From: UBA2377 sp964429385
GTDB lineage: Bacteria > Verrucomicrobiota > Verrucomicrobiia > Opitutales > Opitutaceae
NCBI GenBank assembly: GCA_964429385.1
Contig: CAYSBR010000049.1
Coordinates: forward strand, 1 to 24,349
Direction: 5' to 3'
DNA: 24,349 nt
The position numbers and the translations under genes are program-made. This document shows, in pieces, positions 1-9,841 of the stretch. The first letter of the stretch is position 1. Every line of letters begins with the position of its first letter. Under the pieces are notes generated by a model. That model did no database searches, had not been told where the DNA came from, and saw only the letters and a list, made by a program, of their open reading frames with translations.

Positions 1-2109
1 TTTATCTCTCAGGTAATGTGGTTTTGATGTAGCGGATTCTGTTTCATAAATTAAAGCTTCGGCAGACACTTTAAGTCCCGCATCCTGAAGGGTGGTTAGT
101 AATCCGCTGGAGATCCTACCTTTAAGAGGATCTGCTCCGTCAGCCAATGCCCCCGAGTAAGCGATCCCTGCCTCGGGGCTAACGGCTTCTTCCAGGATTT
201 CACATACCAAATCAATGTATTTTACCGGCGTATTGGCATTGGCACAACCCAAATCAATATCTCCCAATTCCGGTCTTCTTGAAAACAATACACTTTTGGC
301 ATTGTTGGCCACCACCGTTCGCTTGTCTAAAAACTGAAGAATTTCGACTAGATAGGCAGCGGGGCTGTACACTGACCGGCAATGTTCACACGCACAGGTA
401 TCAGCAAGTTTAAAAAGCGATTTCAGGTTAGGAAAATCTTTGCTTACGGCCTCGAGTTTTTTGGCCATACTGGTGGTATCAAAAGAAGCGATGTCCACTA
501 CACTCATACTGTCCTGCAGGTCTCCCACCATAAGCATAGCAGCGGTATGCCTGGATTCTGCTTTTAGATAAATTTCATTGGCCTCTTTTTCTTCAATACC
601 TGCCAGGGGTGCGATTTCATTTACAAATCGCTTTCTGCCAATGGAAACAATGCTTTGAGAAGAATGGATTTTTTCTTCCCTTAATGCCATTGTTTTGGTG
701 TAGTTGGGAACCAGTTTAAATACCCGTTGTACAGATTTCAGTTCTTCCGTGATGGCCTCCCTGTCTTTTCCAGCAACTTTTTTATTCTTCAGAAATAAAT
801 CCACATTGTGTTTCATGAAGTCAAAATCTTCATGCTTATTGAAGAATGACACTATTTTATCCCTGTTCTTCATTACCGGTTCCGGATCTCTTTCGAGTTG
901 GGCAGCAAAAGCCAGGGTAGGAAACTCCTGTTCCATTTTTCTTACCATGGCCGATGCATAGGTATCGATAACCTTCTCATCTTTAAGGTCCGGCCTGGTT
1001 TTTGTGATTTCCTTTGCCCATTCGGCTTTATTCAGCCTGGCCAGTTTCCTGGCATCTTCCGGTTTTTTTATACCTCTGGCGTTGGCTATCCCGGGAATTA
1101 CCTCCTTTCCAAAACCAAAGAGTTTTTCCAGTTCCATGTTTCTCTTTGGATCTTTTTCATTGCCGTCTGAATAGAAAGCCGGATTTGTTATTTTATCAAA
1201 AAAAACATTCAGATCATTTTTATTTTCTGTAAATAATTGTTGAATATCCTGCAGCTTTCCTCCCTGTAAAATATTGGAGAGCAAATGAATAACCTTTTTC
1301 GGATGATCTTTTTTATAATATTCTTCAGCCCTCTGCCTTGACTGATTTAATGTATCCAGATATCCTTTCATTTGCCGGGCTGCCTGTAGCGGGATAATCG
1401 TTTCCTCTGCGGCCGCTTTAACGTCAGCTTCTATCCTTTTGTGATCAAGAAGGGAGATGTCATAGAGGAGTCCCTGGTCATCGTCCCCGATGCCGACGGA
1501 AAGCCTGGAATTTATTTTTTCCGTAAAACCATACTGCAACAAAGTGTTCATACGGAACAAAGCATAAAAGAAAACCGCATCGATTTTCGAAAGGTTCTGT
1601 AAGCGGTGCGCAACAATCAAATGCTCTATTTTGTCGGCTGGAACTTCTAATTCCCTGCAAAGAAAAGTAAGGTCCCTGTATTGCTCATTTTCCTGCAGGT
1701 CAGCAAGGGCAACCTGACCCGCTAAAAGGGAAATCTCTTTTACCAGAAAATCAAATTCTATCATTTCGCCCGGCAAATCCTGCCTGATGCGGATATTGAT
1801 TTCTTCTGTTTTCGAAGCATTGAACCGTACTTCATCCATTGAGGACTTATAGACTTCTGTATTTTTCTCTCTGGTAAAAACTTTTACCGCAATATCGGCA
1901 GTGGTTCTTCCCGTTTCACGCAGCTGTTCATCGGTCCATTTGAGTTCATACCTGCCTTCTTTGCCGGTGAATGTCTCGGAAAGGAGTTGCCAGTGCCGCA
2001 TATCCACACTGTAGATGGATACCTTTACGTTGGCCAGCGGGCGACCCTTTGCGTCTGTAACCCTGCCGTGAACGACATGGGCGTTTTGATTTTTAATTGC
2101 TGGTGCCAT
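1..2109 (-). CDS. TcA-like toxin-complex subunit, N-terminal 703 residues (runs off window)
   Basis: Reading the minus strand from the ATG at 2109, the frame stays open for 703 codons to the window edge, so the gene is cut by the window and not broken. Residues about 10-90 look like a carboxypeptidase-regulatory/transthyretin-like beta domain (HGRVTDAKGRPLANVKVSIY). A long helical region follows. At 572-577 there is a CxCEHC cluster followed by SVYSPAAYLVEIL, the signature of the VRP1 region (Salmonella plasmid virulence 28 kDa A/TcA family). Family members are usually 2000-3000 residues and form the pentameric pore and injection syringe of Tc toxins. The gene begins 19 bases after the stop of the TcB-TcC fusion, so the two are probably co-transcribed. 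There is no recognisable Shine-Dalgarno. I am confident of the family; the receptor-binding and pore domains are not visible. Confidence 0.85.
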   Translation of the reverse strand, partial: MAPAIKNQNAHVVHGRVTDAKGRPLANVKVSIYSVDMRHWQLLSETFTGKEGRYELKWTDEQLRETGRTTADIAVKVFTREKNTEVYKSSMDEVRFNASKTEEINIRIRQDLPGEMIEFDFLVKEISLLAGQVALADLQENEQYRDLTFLCRELEVPADKIEHLIVAHRLQNLSKIDAVFFYALFRMNTLLQYGFTEKINSRLSVGIGDDDQGLLYDISLLDHKRIEADVKAAAEETIIPLQAARQMKGYLDTLNQSRQRAEEYYKKDHPKKVIHLLSNILQGGKLQDIQQLFTENKNDLNVFFDKITNPAFYSDGNEKDPKRNMELEKLFGFGKEVIPGIANARGIKKPEDARKLARLNKAEWAKEITKTRPDLKDEKVIDTYASAMVRKMEQEFPTLAFAAQLERDPEPVMKNRDKIVSFFNKHEDFDFMKHNVDLFLKNKKVAGKDREAITEELKSVQRVFKLVPNYTKTMALREEKIHSSQSIVSIGRKRFVNEIAPLAGIEEKEANEIYLKAESRHTAAMLMVGDLQDSMSVVDIASFDTTSMAKKLEAVSKDFPNLKSLFKLADTCACEHCRSVYSPAAYLVEILQFLDKRTVVANNAKSVLFSRRPELGDIDLGCANANTPVKYIDLVCEILEEAVSPEAGIAYSGALADGADPLKGRISSGLLTTLQDAGLKVSAEALIYETESATSKPHYLRDK

Positions 2110-2128
2110 AATCTTCGGTTTGAGTGTT

Positions 2129-5100
2129 TTATTGGGATTGTATAAATTCAAGCATTCTCTGTCTGTCTTCATCCGTCATTTCTTCAAAGGACCCGGAAGA
2201 ACCCGGGAACCTTGGAAATTCTGAGAAGGTCGGGAATGAAGTATCTCTCTCTCTTAGATTTCCTTCGCCGTGGCAGAGTGCACAGAACGGATTTCGTCCT
2301 TCTGCCACCCTCGCTTCCACCCACCCTTCCGGTACCGGGAAATGGGAAGCATCCATGGCCATTCTGTTCAAGGCTGCCCCGGTGCGGACAATGGCTACCT
2401 GGGGGACTAAAGAAACTACATCCAATCCCGCGCCAAGGAGTACATCGCCCACTCCGCCGCCCGACATTACGGCATCGGTTGTGTCTGCAGCGGGATTAGC
2501 TGTCTGCGCAGCGGCATAAGCATCGCCGGTATATAGTAATGTTCCTCCTGCAATGATAACACCAAGCACTATGCCTCCCCTGGGCGATCGTGTACGTGGT
2601 GTTCTGGCATGGGGCGTAGAAACACGGGGTGTGGAACCATGAGGTGTGGAAGCATGGGGTGTGGAAGCATGAGGTGTGCCGGTATGTGGCGTAGAGGCGG
2701 GCGTGGGGCTGGTATGTACAGCACTGGCGTGGGGCGCCGGTGCAGGCGGCCTGTTCACCAGATGCGTATCTAACTCGGTCCTGGTCCATCCTGGCCTGGA
2801 AGGAAGGTCACCTGTGCCGGCCGGCAGGTCTCCGGCTAATTCTAATTCCCTGGCGGTGTATCTTTCAACAGGAATTGTTACCCCATTGCCTATATCTACT
2901 TCAACTACAGGTTTTGACATCCCCGGATTGAGGCGTTCCATTGTACCGTCAAGCTGGTTGGTGGCTGCTCTTTCAATTCCGAGTTCCTGTGCCGCAGAAA
3001 CACGGTCACCACTTACCGTATGCCCTGCATTAAATCCTGAAGAATAAGAAGTATTTAGGCGATACGTTCCCGAAGGACCTAAAACAAGCAACCGATCGAT
3101 GACTCTCTGGTTCCCGCTGGCCAATATCAGATCTACTATTCTCCGGTTAAAATAGGACTGGTAAGATTGTTTACCATTGGTATCGATATAGTTAACAGGT
3201 CTTCCGTTACAATAGCAATACACATTCAAACCATTCCCTATCCCGATAGGATCTGCGCTCAGCCACCTGCCTATCCATGGCAGATAATACCTTGCACTAT
3301 GATATTCCAGTCCGGTTTCCTCATCCCGCTCCATGCCGGTGTAGCGATACCGTTTGGCGGCAGATTTTATGGCAGCATTCCTGGCCTGGTAGGCCGTAGT
3401 GCCATAAGGGTGATATTCTTCATACGAGATAACCCTTGCGGTTTCATCTAATTCCAAAGCAGCAGAGCCCAGGTAGTTATGCAGCTGGTAGCGTACCAGG
3501 TGTTTTTCGGTGCCGTCGTCCACGTCGTTCCGGGTCTCTACCATCACAAAACGGTGTCCGTCATCCAGCAGGCTTAAGCTTACTCTCTCCAATCCTGCAC
3601 CATTGCCGCTATGCTTTATAAATAATTCATACCCTTCCACGTATATCCGCTCTTCTTTTTTTGCAGGCGTACTTCCTGCGGAAGCCTGGTTTTCGGTGAC
3701 CTTACGGATGCGCCGGCCGCTGCCATCGTATTGGTAGTAAGTGGTTTCGGGAGTGCCGCCGTCGGTGCGCCTCTGGCGGATAGTTTTTACCAGCTCCTCC
3801 TTGAAATTCCAATCCATCTCTTCCAAATGAGGCATTCGGGTAATATATCCATGTTGGGTATGAAGCGCATAGGTGTAGGTTTCACTTCCAATCTGTGTAC
3901 TCAGAAGCCGGTTATTAAAGGGCTGGTACTGATAATTTCTCGTGTAGTTGTTACCGGTAGCCAGATGCTGCATTTGCAGCATATTCCCCACACTATCATA
4001 CCGGTATCGCTGGGTATAGTTTTGTACTGCCATAGGGTCATTGGAGCTGAGCTCATGCAGCAATGCGACATCATTCCAATTATCCGTATTACTAAAATTG
4101 TATGGTACATTATTTTCCCTGCCGCTACTTTCCACCAGGCGATACAATGCATCATACGTATAGCCGGATTGGGCAGGTACGGCGCTGTTTCTGAAAAAAA
4201 TAACAGGGGCTGCGCGGTCTTCCAAATGCGTGGTATTTCCCACAGGATCATAGGTGTAGTACCAGTCCTGTAATAATTCACCGTTCAGTCTTTTGCTCTC
4301 TAATCTATTGAGCCTGAAAGTTTCCTTGTCGTAATAGAATTGAATATTTACATCATTGCCATAGACGATTCTTTCCCTTTGTCCTTTTTCGTTGTAGTCA
4401 ATGTCTTTGATATATACCGAAGCAGGCACTATTCCCGGGTGTTGCACGGTCTCGCTATTCAGCAAGCCCGCCTCGTTGTAGAAAGGAGTGATCACGCTGC
4501 CATCAGGTGCGGTTTGCAGCACTATTCTGCCTAAAGCATCGGTTTCTGTCACGACGGTAAAACCCGCATGCGGCTCCAGGTCGCCGGCCAGGCTGGCATC
4601 CGTCCAGTTGGCAACTTCCCTGTATTTTCTGAATAGCTTCCTGGTGGTTATTACGGGTTGGCCTTTAAAATCATAATCCGGCGTATCCAGCAACCCTCCC
4701 GTGTCGTAATGCCGGATAACCTGACCCAATATATTCCGTACCTGCAAACCGGCTTCATTCCATCGGTTTCCATCAGTCCTGGTTCCGGTTAACAGGCTTT
4801 CTCCGTAAATGATCCGGTCGAAAATATGATCAAGGGGAGCCGGCCCGTCGCCACCGGTTACTTTGCTATAGGCTGGCCGCTGGGCCACATCATAGAAATA
4901 TTGAAACTCGTGATTTCTTTCGTCCCAGGTGCGTAACGGGTTAGCGAGTATGTTGGTGAGCAGCCATCTCTGCCCGGCGTCCATACTGTTTTGATATACG
5001 GGATTCCCCAGCATATCGTATTTGTATTCCATAACCGTATTGTTTCTGGCATCGGTTACGGTACGGAGGTTGCTTTCAGTATCCAGGGATACGCGGGTCA

Positions 5101-8100
5101 GGTAATATTCATCTGCTTCCGTGGTGATGTTTTTGTTGTGTTCCACCGATAATACCGGTCTGCCCAGGGTATCAAAGTGCAGCACATTAGGCGTATTGGC
5201 ATGCTTTGCGGCTTTGTCAGCAGCAATTTTCTCCCTAACCGGGTCTTTGCCCTCTGCCATTAACCGGGGATCAATGAGGCGAAGTGTGCGGTTCAGGTAC
5301 CAGGACGATTCCAGTACGGTGTCATTGGCATCGTGAAAGATTTGTTTCCACGAATCAAATTCCACTTTGGAGAAAGTGCCATCCGGCATTTTCGTTTTGA
5401 TCAATCGCCCGCCTGCATCGTAATACATCAGGGGGGTTACCCCCGTTTCCACCAATTCCCTGTAGGCTTCGTAATGCCAGGTTACCGAAAAATACGGTTC
5501 ATATTGTTTCACCGCATTGCCTTTATTATTCCGGATGGTTCTGCCATTGCCAATCCATCTGAGTTCCGCGGGGTTAAAAGAAGCCGTGTTTACCTCGTGA
5601 ACAGCGATGGAATCATCCGGATTTACAGTCACCCGTTTCGCTTTCCCCGGCTCTGCCTGTACTTTTTTCATCACTCCTTCTCCCATGCCGTTGGAATATT
5701 CAAAAACTATCTGAACCGGCGAGTCGGCAAGCTGCTGAAAATGCTTTTCCCGGGTGATGGCGACCGCAACGGCCGGTTGACCGGTATCTTGATAGGCTTC
5801 CAGATCGTATACAAAACGGGCAGAGGCCCGATGGAGCAGGGTTTTCCCTCTTTGCGTCAACTGAACGGAGTCGGGAGCCGTAAAAAAGTTATGTATCGCG
5901 GCACCTTCAGCTGCATCTGTTATTTCTGACAAACCGGTCAACTCATCGGCTTCACTGCCTTTGCCCATCACCGCCATGGCTTTTACCAGCCCCAGTTCAT
6001 CGGCAATAGCTTCGGAGAGGTTGCCATTGATATCTCTCATTCTCTGGGCGGAAAGGGTCCTGAAATTGAAAATTTCCACGCCTGATTTATTGCCCAATAC
6101 GTCTTCCGTTTCTTCAATAAATAAAAAATACGTTCCGTAATATTTCACCCGGGTTATCGCGCCGTAAGGGTCTGTATAGGAAACGGGGCTGTAAAAACGG
6201 TTCAGGGCATCGGCCTGGCTTTCAGCACCGGTTTTAAATTGTATCGTTCCTGAACGGACCCACCAAAGGTCATCGCCTTCGCTGTGGGTGAATTTCCCCT
6301 CCGTCAACAAAGCTGCATCTACCCTTGTATCAAAAATATCGCCCAGCAGCTGAGGCGTATACGCCAGTTGATAGCTTTCAAAAGGAAGTGCAAGGGATTC
6401 TAACCGATGCAAGGGAAGCGATCCGCTTAAATTATCTCTGTAATAGACAGATCGTACATGCTCAATCAGCCTTTTCTGTGCTTTTCCGGCAACTAATGCC
6501 TTATTTAACTCCTGATATAGTGCGGTATCCGTACCGGCATCGGAAAGAATATCTTCAAAATCAGGCGGCGAATAATATGTGCCTGATTTTGGCACTCCTC
6601 TCAGGTCATAGGTTTTTATCTCGGAAGGTAATCTCAGGCGATGGGTATTTTCCCCCGAAACATCATTGGTAAACTGATTTTGTGTATATATGATCACCGT
6701 CTTACCCTGTTCCTGCTGCGTTTCAGGAGGAAGTGAAAAATCCGGGTTCAATCTTGGATACACCACAGCCGCCGATTCCAGTACATTTCCGTATTCGTCC
6801 AGTTTAATATTGAGATTATGCGCTATCCTCGGGTCTCCGGGATTTCGTTCATAAGTATAGGTGATCGTCTCACTTTCTTTTACTGCAAAAACGGCATGTT
6901 TATTTTTACCTTTGGGCTGCAGCAACTCAATCACACAATTGTGGGTTGCCACCGAAAAAGGAGTGAGTTCCTGCTTACGGGCTTCGTCTGTATTTCCATG
7001 TTTGACAGCATCCTTTGCAAATGTTTCTGCACGCAAAGCCATTCCTTTGCACGCCCTCAGCGCTTCCTGCCACTCCTGCCCGGAAAGATGATTCAGAAGT
7101 GAGGAATCCATTCCCGGCGCGGCCACTAACCGGGCATCAGGCAATGCCGTTTCATAATGTGTTACAGGGAATCCCTGCCTTTGCATCTCTTCAAACCAGT
7201 AATCTTTGGCAAAATGGCTGAGCATTTTATCTTTTTGCAAAAATGCCCCTGTATGGTGCCATGATTTGAAAACGGCCGGTTCCTGGTGCAAAGCGGCATC
7301 GGTAATGTTTGTAGCCCCACTCTTCTCCCAGTGCTCAAAAGTTTCGGAATCCACTTGTTCTACCATTCCAAAGCCCCTGAATTCCCTTTCGGAGTGATCA
7401 TAATAGCCGTGATGGTACCTGTACTCACTTACCAGTTTGCAGCCCGAGATTTTATCTTCAGTAATGGCCCTCGAAATACAGTGAACAGGAAAATGCAGCC
7501 GGGTAATCCAAGGTTTCCCAAGCCGCTTATCATCAAGGTAAAACTTACTTGAAGAGGTATATTCCAGTGTGACTTCTTTACCCAGATTGTTCCTGTAAGA
7601 AATCATTATGTGCGGTTTCTTACTGTTCATCAGGTCAATATATTTCAATGGCGCATGGGCATCTTTTGACAGAATACTTGAACAGACAATACAGGCCAGA
7701 CCATTACCGAGTAAATCAGTAACGGTAATTTTTGCATGGGAATGTATTTCAGGAAAAGGATCAATCTCAAACGGGGTAGTGCTGAACCGGTTCCCGCTCA
7801 GGTTCTTCCAGCAGGTGAATTTATTTTTCCCCAAATAAATAATATCGGATGTTCCCGAGCCGTCAATGTCTGCCAACCGTAAGCAGGAAGGATTAAACGT
7901 GTCCGGATGGTCAAAAACAGGAGCATTGTCCAGTGCGACTTTCGCTCCGAATCTTCCGTAACCGAGATTTGGCCAATAGCAGACTTCTCCGTTTCGGATC
8001 CGCAAAATATCTGTCATTCCATCTCCTGACATATCAGCCAGGTAAATGGTTTGCCTGGCGTCGGCAAAAACGATATGCGGGCCTACTTCTTCATCAAAAG

Positions 8101-9841
8101 ATTTAGACGTTTTTATTGCCGCGGAAAACCCGTTTCTGCCGGCTGACTCATACCATGTAAAAACCCGGTCTTCTGAAATGACAATTTCCGGTTTACCATC
8201 GCCATTCACATCAAGCATCCGGGTATTGGGGTCTGCAAAATCAATATTGGGAAGCGATTTGAATGACCGCAATCCCTGCCATTTATGGTCATCATCCAAC
8301 TCAAAATATCCCGGGGTATCCGAGTCAAAGGAAACCAGTTGCCTGCCGCCGTCGGCATCCAGGTCGGCCAGGTGCATCACAGAACCTAAACCGGTAAAAG
8401 AGGGTTTGGGAGACACTAATTTTGCCCTTTCAAATTTCCCGTCACCCAGGTTATGCTTGTAATACCAGCCGTTAGCCTGTTCGGTAAGAATTCCGGATAA
8501 ACCCTCATTGAATAAATCGGTGAATTGATAAAATTTTTCATCCAGGCCTGAGGGAGCATGAATCACATCATCCGATGAAATGGTCTTAACGGTGCTGCTC
8601 CAGTCATGTTTTTGATATTCGAACCCGACAGGAGGTAATTTTTTATGCGAATAAGTACCATCCGGCTTTTTAATGTAACCGTAAGATGTTATCGTTTTAA
8701 GAAACGTAAAATCCTGTTCGGTTGCGGTATCATACTCAAAATTGATCGATTTAATCAAGGTCTTGCTGTCCGATTTATCGGGTTTCCGGGCTAATTCTAC
8801 CAGGTCATGAAACAGCAAAACCCGCCTGCACAACCGGGTAGTTCTGATTTCAAACCCGGCTTTGTAATCGGAAAAAGAATCGGCCCTGAAATCCCAGGCG
8901 TTTATCCTGTCAAAGGGTTCCGTATTGACATCCGTTATCCCGTAATCAAAAACAGTCTGAAACATATAATTTGTTTCCTCCGGGAATGGATCGCCGAATT
9001 GTTTGTAAGGCATTTTATTTCCGTACAGAATCTTTTCGGGATAAATATTTGTATAGGTGATTCTGTCGTTTTTCAGCCGGTTACGATTGTGTAAAAGAGA
9101 TGCATCAAAACCGGTCTCATCTTCTTTTTTATACAGGTAGTGAGTGCAGTTCCCTTTATCGTCAAACACAAATTCGGGCAACCATTCATAAATTTTTGTT
9201 CTGTCATCGGGGTCTGCCAAAACCGAATGGTCCGTCCATCCGAAAAGTGTTGTGGTATTTTCTTTAGTTATGACACGCCACTTAATTCTTTCGCCTGCTT
9301 TTTCTGTCCAGCGTTCTATACGGGCAAAAAGGCCTTCAATGCGGGGTTTGTAATTTCTGATGGAAAACAGCCCGTCCGGAGAATCTCTTTCATTGATGAC
9401 GTATTCACCGTCAGTGTCCATCTGAAAACTTCCCTCCGGGGTTTTCCTGAACTCGGGAACGAGGTCTTCTGTATCGGAAAAAAAGAAGGTATCTGAATCA
9501 ACGGAGTCATGGTACCGGGGTAAACCCTTGTCTGTTTTTCGTTTGATGGAACCTATGCTTAAACGCCAGCCTAACCCGTATGTTCCGTTGCCTGCACCCG
9601 AATTGTAGGAAAGACTTAAGGAAGGAGAAGCACCCCCTCTTGCCGGGGAAACAGGAAGCGGTATCTGGAATGTGGATGTACCGTTTACGGCATTTACTGA
9701 AAATTTTTCGTCAATACCCTTGATTGCCCCACCGCCTTTGGGTAGCGAAATTGAGGGAATATCCACTGAATTGGATTTGGTTTTTCCTCCGTCTGTCTTA
9801 AGAAAATCAGAATTTGGCCCGTTCTGTGATTGTTCTTTCAT
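2129..9841 (-). CDS. TcB-TcC fusion: SpvB/TcaC N-terminal, RHS-repeat cocoon with C-terminal effector
   Basis: A 2570-residue protein. Residues about 32-300 are an SpvB/TcaC N-terminal domain (SLPKGGGAIKGI, SLSYNSGAGNGTYGLGW). Calcium-loop-like VCBS/FG-GAP repeats follow at about 490-720 (DVNGDGKPEI, DMSGDGMTDI, DIDGSGTSDI), then TcdB middle regions and long YD/RHS repeats (about 1400-2150). The RHS-associated core ends at about 2222 (RYRYTGMERDEETGLEYHSARYY, in part; GRWLSADP). R2192, D2197 and D2220 sit where TcC proteins carry their self-cleaving aspartyl-protease residues, so the 348 residues after DTNG should be a released cargo. TcB and TcC are separate genes in Photorhabdus; here they are one chain. 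No Sec signal is seen. The gene leads a probable operon with the TcA-like gene. Confidence 0.9.
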   Translation of the reverse strand: MKEQSQNGPNSDFLKTDGGKTKSNSVDIPSISLPKGGGAIKGIDEKFSVNAVNGTSTFQIPLPVSPARGGASPSLSLSYNSGAGNGTYGLGWRLSIGSIKRKTDKGLPRYHDSVDSDTFFFSDTEDLVPEFRKTPEGSFQMDTDGEYVINERDSPDGLFSIRNYKPRIEGLFARIERWTEKAGERIKWRVITKENTTTLFGWTDHSVLADPDDRTKIYEWLPEFVFDDKGNCTHYLYKKEDETGFDASLLHNRNRLKNDRITYTNIYPEKILYGNKMPYKQFGDPFPEETNYMFQTVFDYGITDVNTEPFDRINAWDFRADSFSDYKAGFEIRTTRLCRRVLLFHDLVELARKPDKSDSKTLIKSINFEYDTATEQDFTFLKTITSYGYIKKPDGTYSHKKLPPVGFEYQKHDWSSTVKTISSDDVIHAPSGLDEKFYQFTDLFNEGLSGILTEQANGWYYKHNLGDGKFERAKLVSPKPSFTGLGSVMHLADLDADGGRQLVSFDSDTPGYFELDDDHKWQGLRSFKSLPNIDFADPNTRMLDVNGDGKPEIVISEDRVFTWYESAGRNGFSAAIKTSKSFDEEVGPHIVFADARQTIYLADMSGDGMTDILRIRNGEVCYWPNLGYGRFGAKVALDNAPVFDHPDTFNPSCLRLADIDGSGTSDIIYLGKNKFTCWKNLSGNRFSTTPFEIDPFPEIHSHAKITVTDLLGNGLACIVCSSILSKDAHAPLKYIDLMNSKKPHIMISYRNNLGKEVTLEYTSSSKFYLDDKRLGKPWITRLHFPVHCISRAITEDKISGCKLVSEYRYHHGYYDHSEREFRGFGMVEQVDSETFEHWEKSGATNITDAALHQEPAVFKSWHHTGAFLQKDKMLSHFAKDYWFEEMQRQGFPVTHYETALPDARLVAAPGMDSSLLNHLSGQEWQEALRACKGMALRAETFAKDAVKHGNTDEARKQELTPFSVATHNCVIELLQPKGKNKHAVFAVKESETITYTYERNPGDPRIAHNLNIKLDEYGNVLESAAVVYPRLNPDFSLPPETQQEQGKTVIIYTQNQFTNDVSGENTHRLRLPSEIKTYDLRGVPKSGTYYSPPDFEDILSDAGTDTALYQELNKALVAGKAQKRLIEHVRSVYYRDNLSGSLPLHRLESLALPFESYQLAYTPQLLGDIFDTRVDAALLTEGKFTHSEGDDLWWVRSGTIQFKTGAESQADALNRFYSPVSYTDPYGAITRVKYYGTYFLFIEETEDVLGNKSGVEIFNFRTLSAQRMRDINGNLSEAIADELGLVKAMAVMGKGSEADELTGLSEITDAAEGAAIHNFFTAPDSVQLTQRGKTLLHRASARFVYDLEAYQDTGQPAVAVAITREKHFQQLADSPVQIVFEYSNGMGEGVMKKVQAEPGKAKRVTVNPDDSIAVHEVNTASFNPAELRWIGNGRTIRNNKGNAVKQYEPYFSVTWHYEAYRELVETGVTPLMYYDAGGRLIKTKMPDGTFSKVEFDSWKQIFHDANDTVLESSWYLNRTLRLIDPRLMAEGKDPVREKIAADKAAKHANTPNVLHFDTLGRPVLSVEHNKNITTEADEYYLTRVSLDTESNLRTVTDARNNTVMEYKYDMLGNPVYQNSMDAGQRWLLTNILANPLRTWDERNHEFQYFYDVAQRPAYSKVTGGDGPAPLDHIFDRIIYGESLLTGTRTDGNRWNEAGLQVRNILGQVIRHYDTGGLLDTPDYDFKGQPVITTRKLFRKYREVANWTDASLAGDLEPHAGFTVVTETDALGRIVLQTAPDGSVITPFYNEAGLLNSETVQHPGIVPASVYIKDIDYNEKGQRERIVYGNDVNIQFYYDKETFRLNRLESKRLNGELLQDWYYTYDPVGNTTHLEDRAAPVIFFRNSAVPAQSGYTYDALYRLVESSGRENNVPYNFSNTDNWNDVALLHELSSNDPMAVQNYTQRYRYDSVGNMLQMQHLATGNNYTRNYQYQPFNNRLLSTQIGSETYTYALHTQHGYITRMPHLEEMDWNFKEELVKTIRQRRTDGGTPETTYYQYDGSGRRIRKVTENQASAGSTPAKKEERIYVEGYELFIKHSGNGAGLERVSLSLLDDGHRFVMVETRNDVDDGTEKHLVRYQLHNYLGSAALELDETARVISYEEYHPYGTTAYQARNAAIKSAAKRYRYTGMERDEETGLEYHSARYYLPWIGRWLSADPIGIGNGLNVYCYCNGRPVNYIDTNGKQSYQSYFNRRIVDLILASGNQRVIDRLLVLGPSGTYRLNTSYSSGFNAGHTVSGDRVSAAQELGIERAATNQLDGTMERLNPGMSKPVVEVDIGNGVTIPVERYTARELELAGDLPAGTGDLPSRPGWTRTELDTHLVNRPPAPAPHASAVHTSPTPASTPHTGTPHASTPHASTPHGSTPRVSTPHARTPRTRSPRGGIVLGVIIAGGTLLYTGDAYAAAQTANPAADTTDAVMSGGGVGDVLLGAGLDVVSLVPQVAIVRTGAALNRMAMDASHFPVPEGWVEARVAEGRNPFCALCHGEGNLRERDTSFPTFSEFPRFPGSSGSFEEMTDEDRQRMLEFIQSQ
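2132..3175 (-). other. Hypervariable C-terminal effector region of the TcB-TcC fusion (residues 2223-2570)
   Basis: This is the part of the fusion after the RHS core motif DTNG. Parts in order: about 140 residues of mixed composition, a Pro/Thr/His/Ala repeat linker (about 2364-2420), a hydrophobic segment GIVLGVIIAGGTLL, a second Gly-rich hydrophobic stretch VGDVLLGAGLDVVSLVP, and a polar tail with CALCH (C2520, C2523, H2524), ending in a predicted helix MTDEDRQRMLEFIQ. In Tc and polymorphic toxins this position holds the exchangeable toxic domain. I do not recognise the toxin family. CxxCH is the haem-c attachment signature but is also a possible zinc site. The DNA is visibly more GC-rich than the rest of the gene (about 70 % in 2701-2760). 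Confidence 0.65.
2590..2736 (-). repeat. Degenerate 15-bp tandem repeat encoding STPHA-type pentapeptides
   Basis: About eight to ten units of a 15-base repeat, clearest at 2630-2690, where forms such as ggtgtggaagcatg recur. In the reading frame they give Ser/Gly-Thr-Pro-His/Arg-Ala/Val pentads, with the C-terminal units switching His to Arg (TPRTRSPRGG). It separates the first part of the effector region from the hydrophobic segment, so it is likely a flexible, positively chargeable linker. Repeats of this kind expand and contract by slippage. Confidence 0.8.

Noticed and set aside
5333..5929. 198-codon plus-strand open frame inside the TcB-TcC gene
   Set aside because: Shadow of the RHS-repeat coding strand; Cys/His/Arg-rich pseudo-protein without recognisable motifs.
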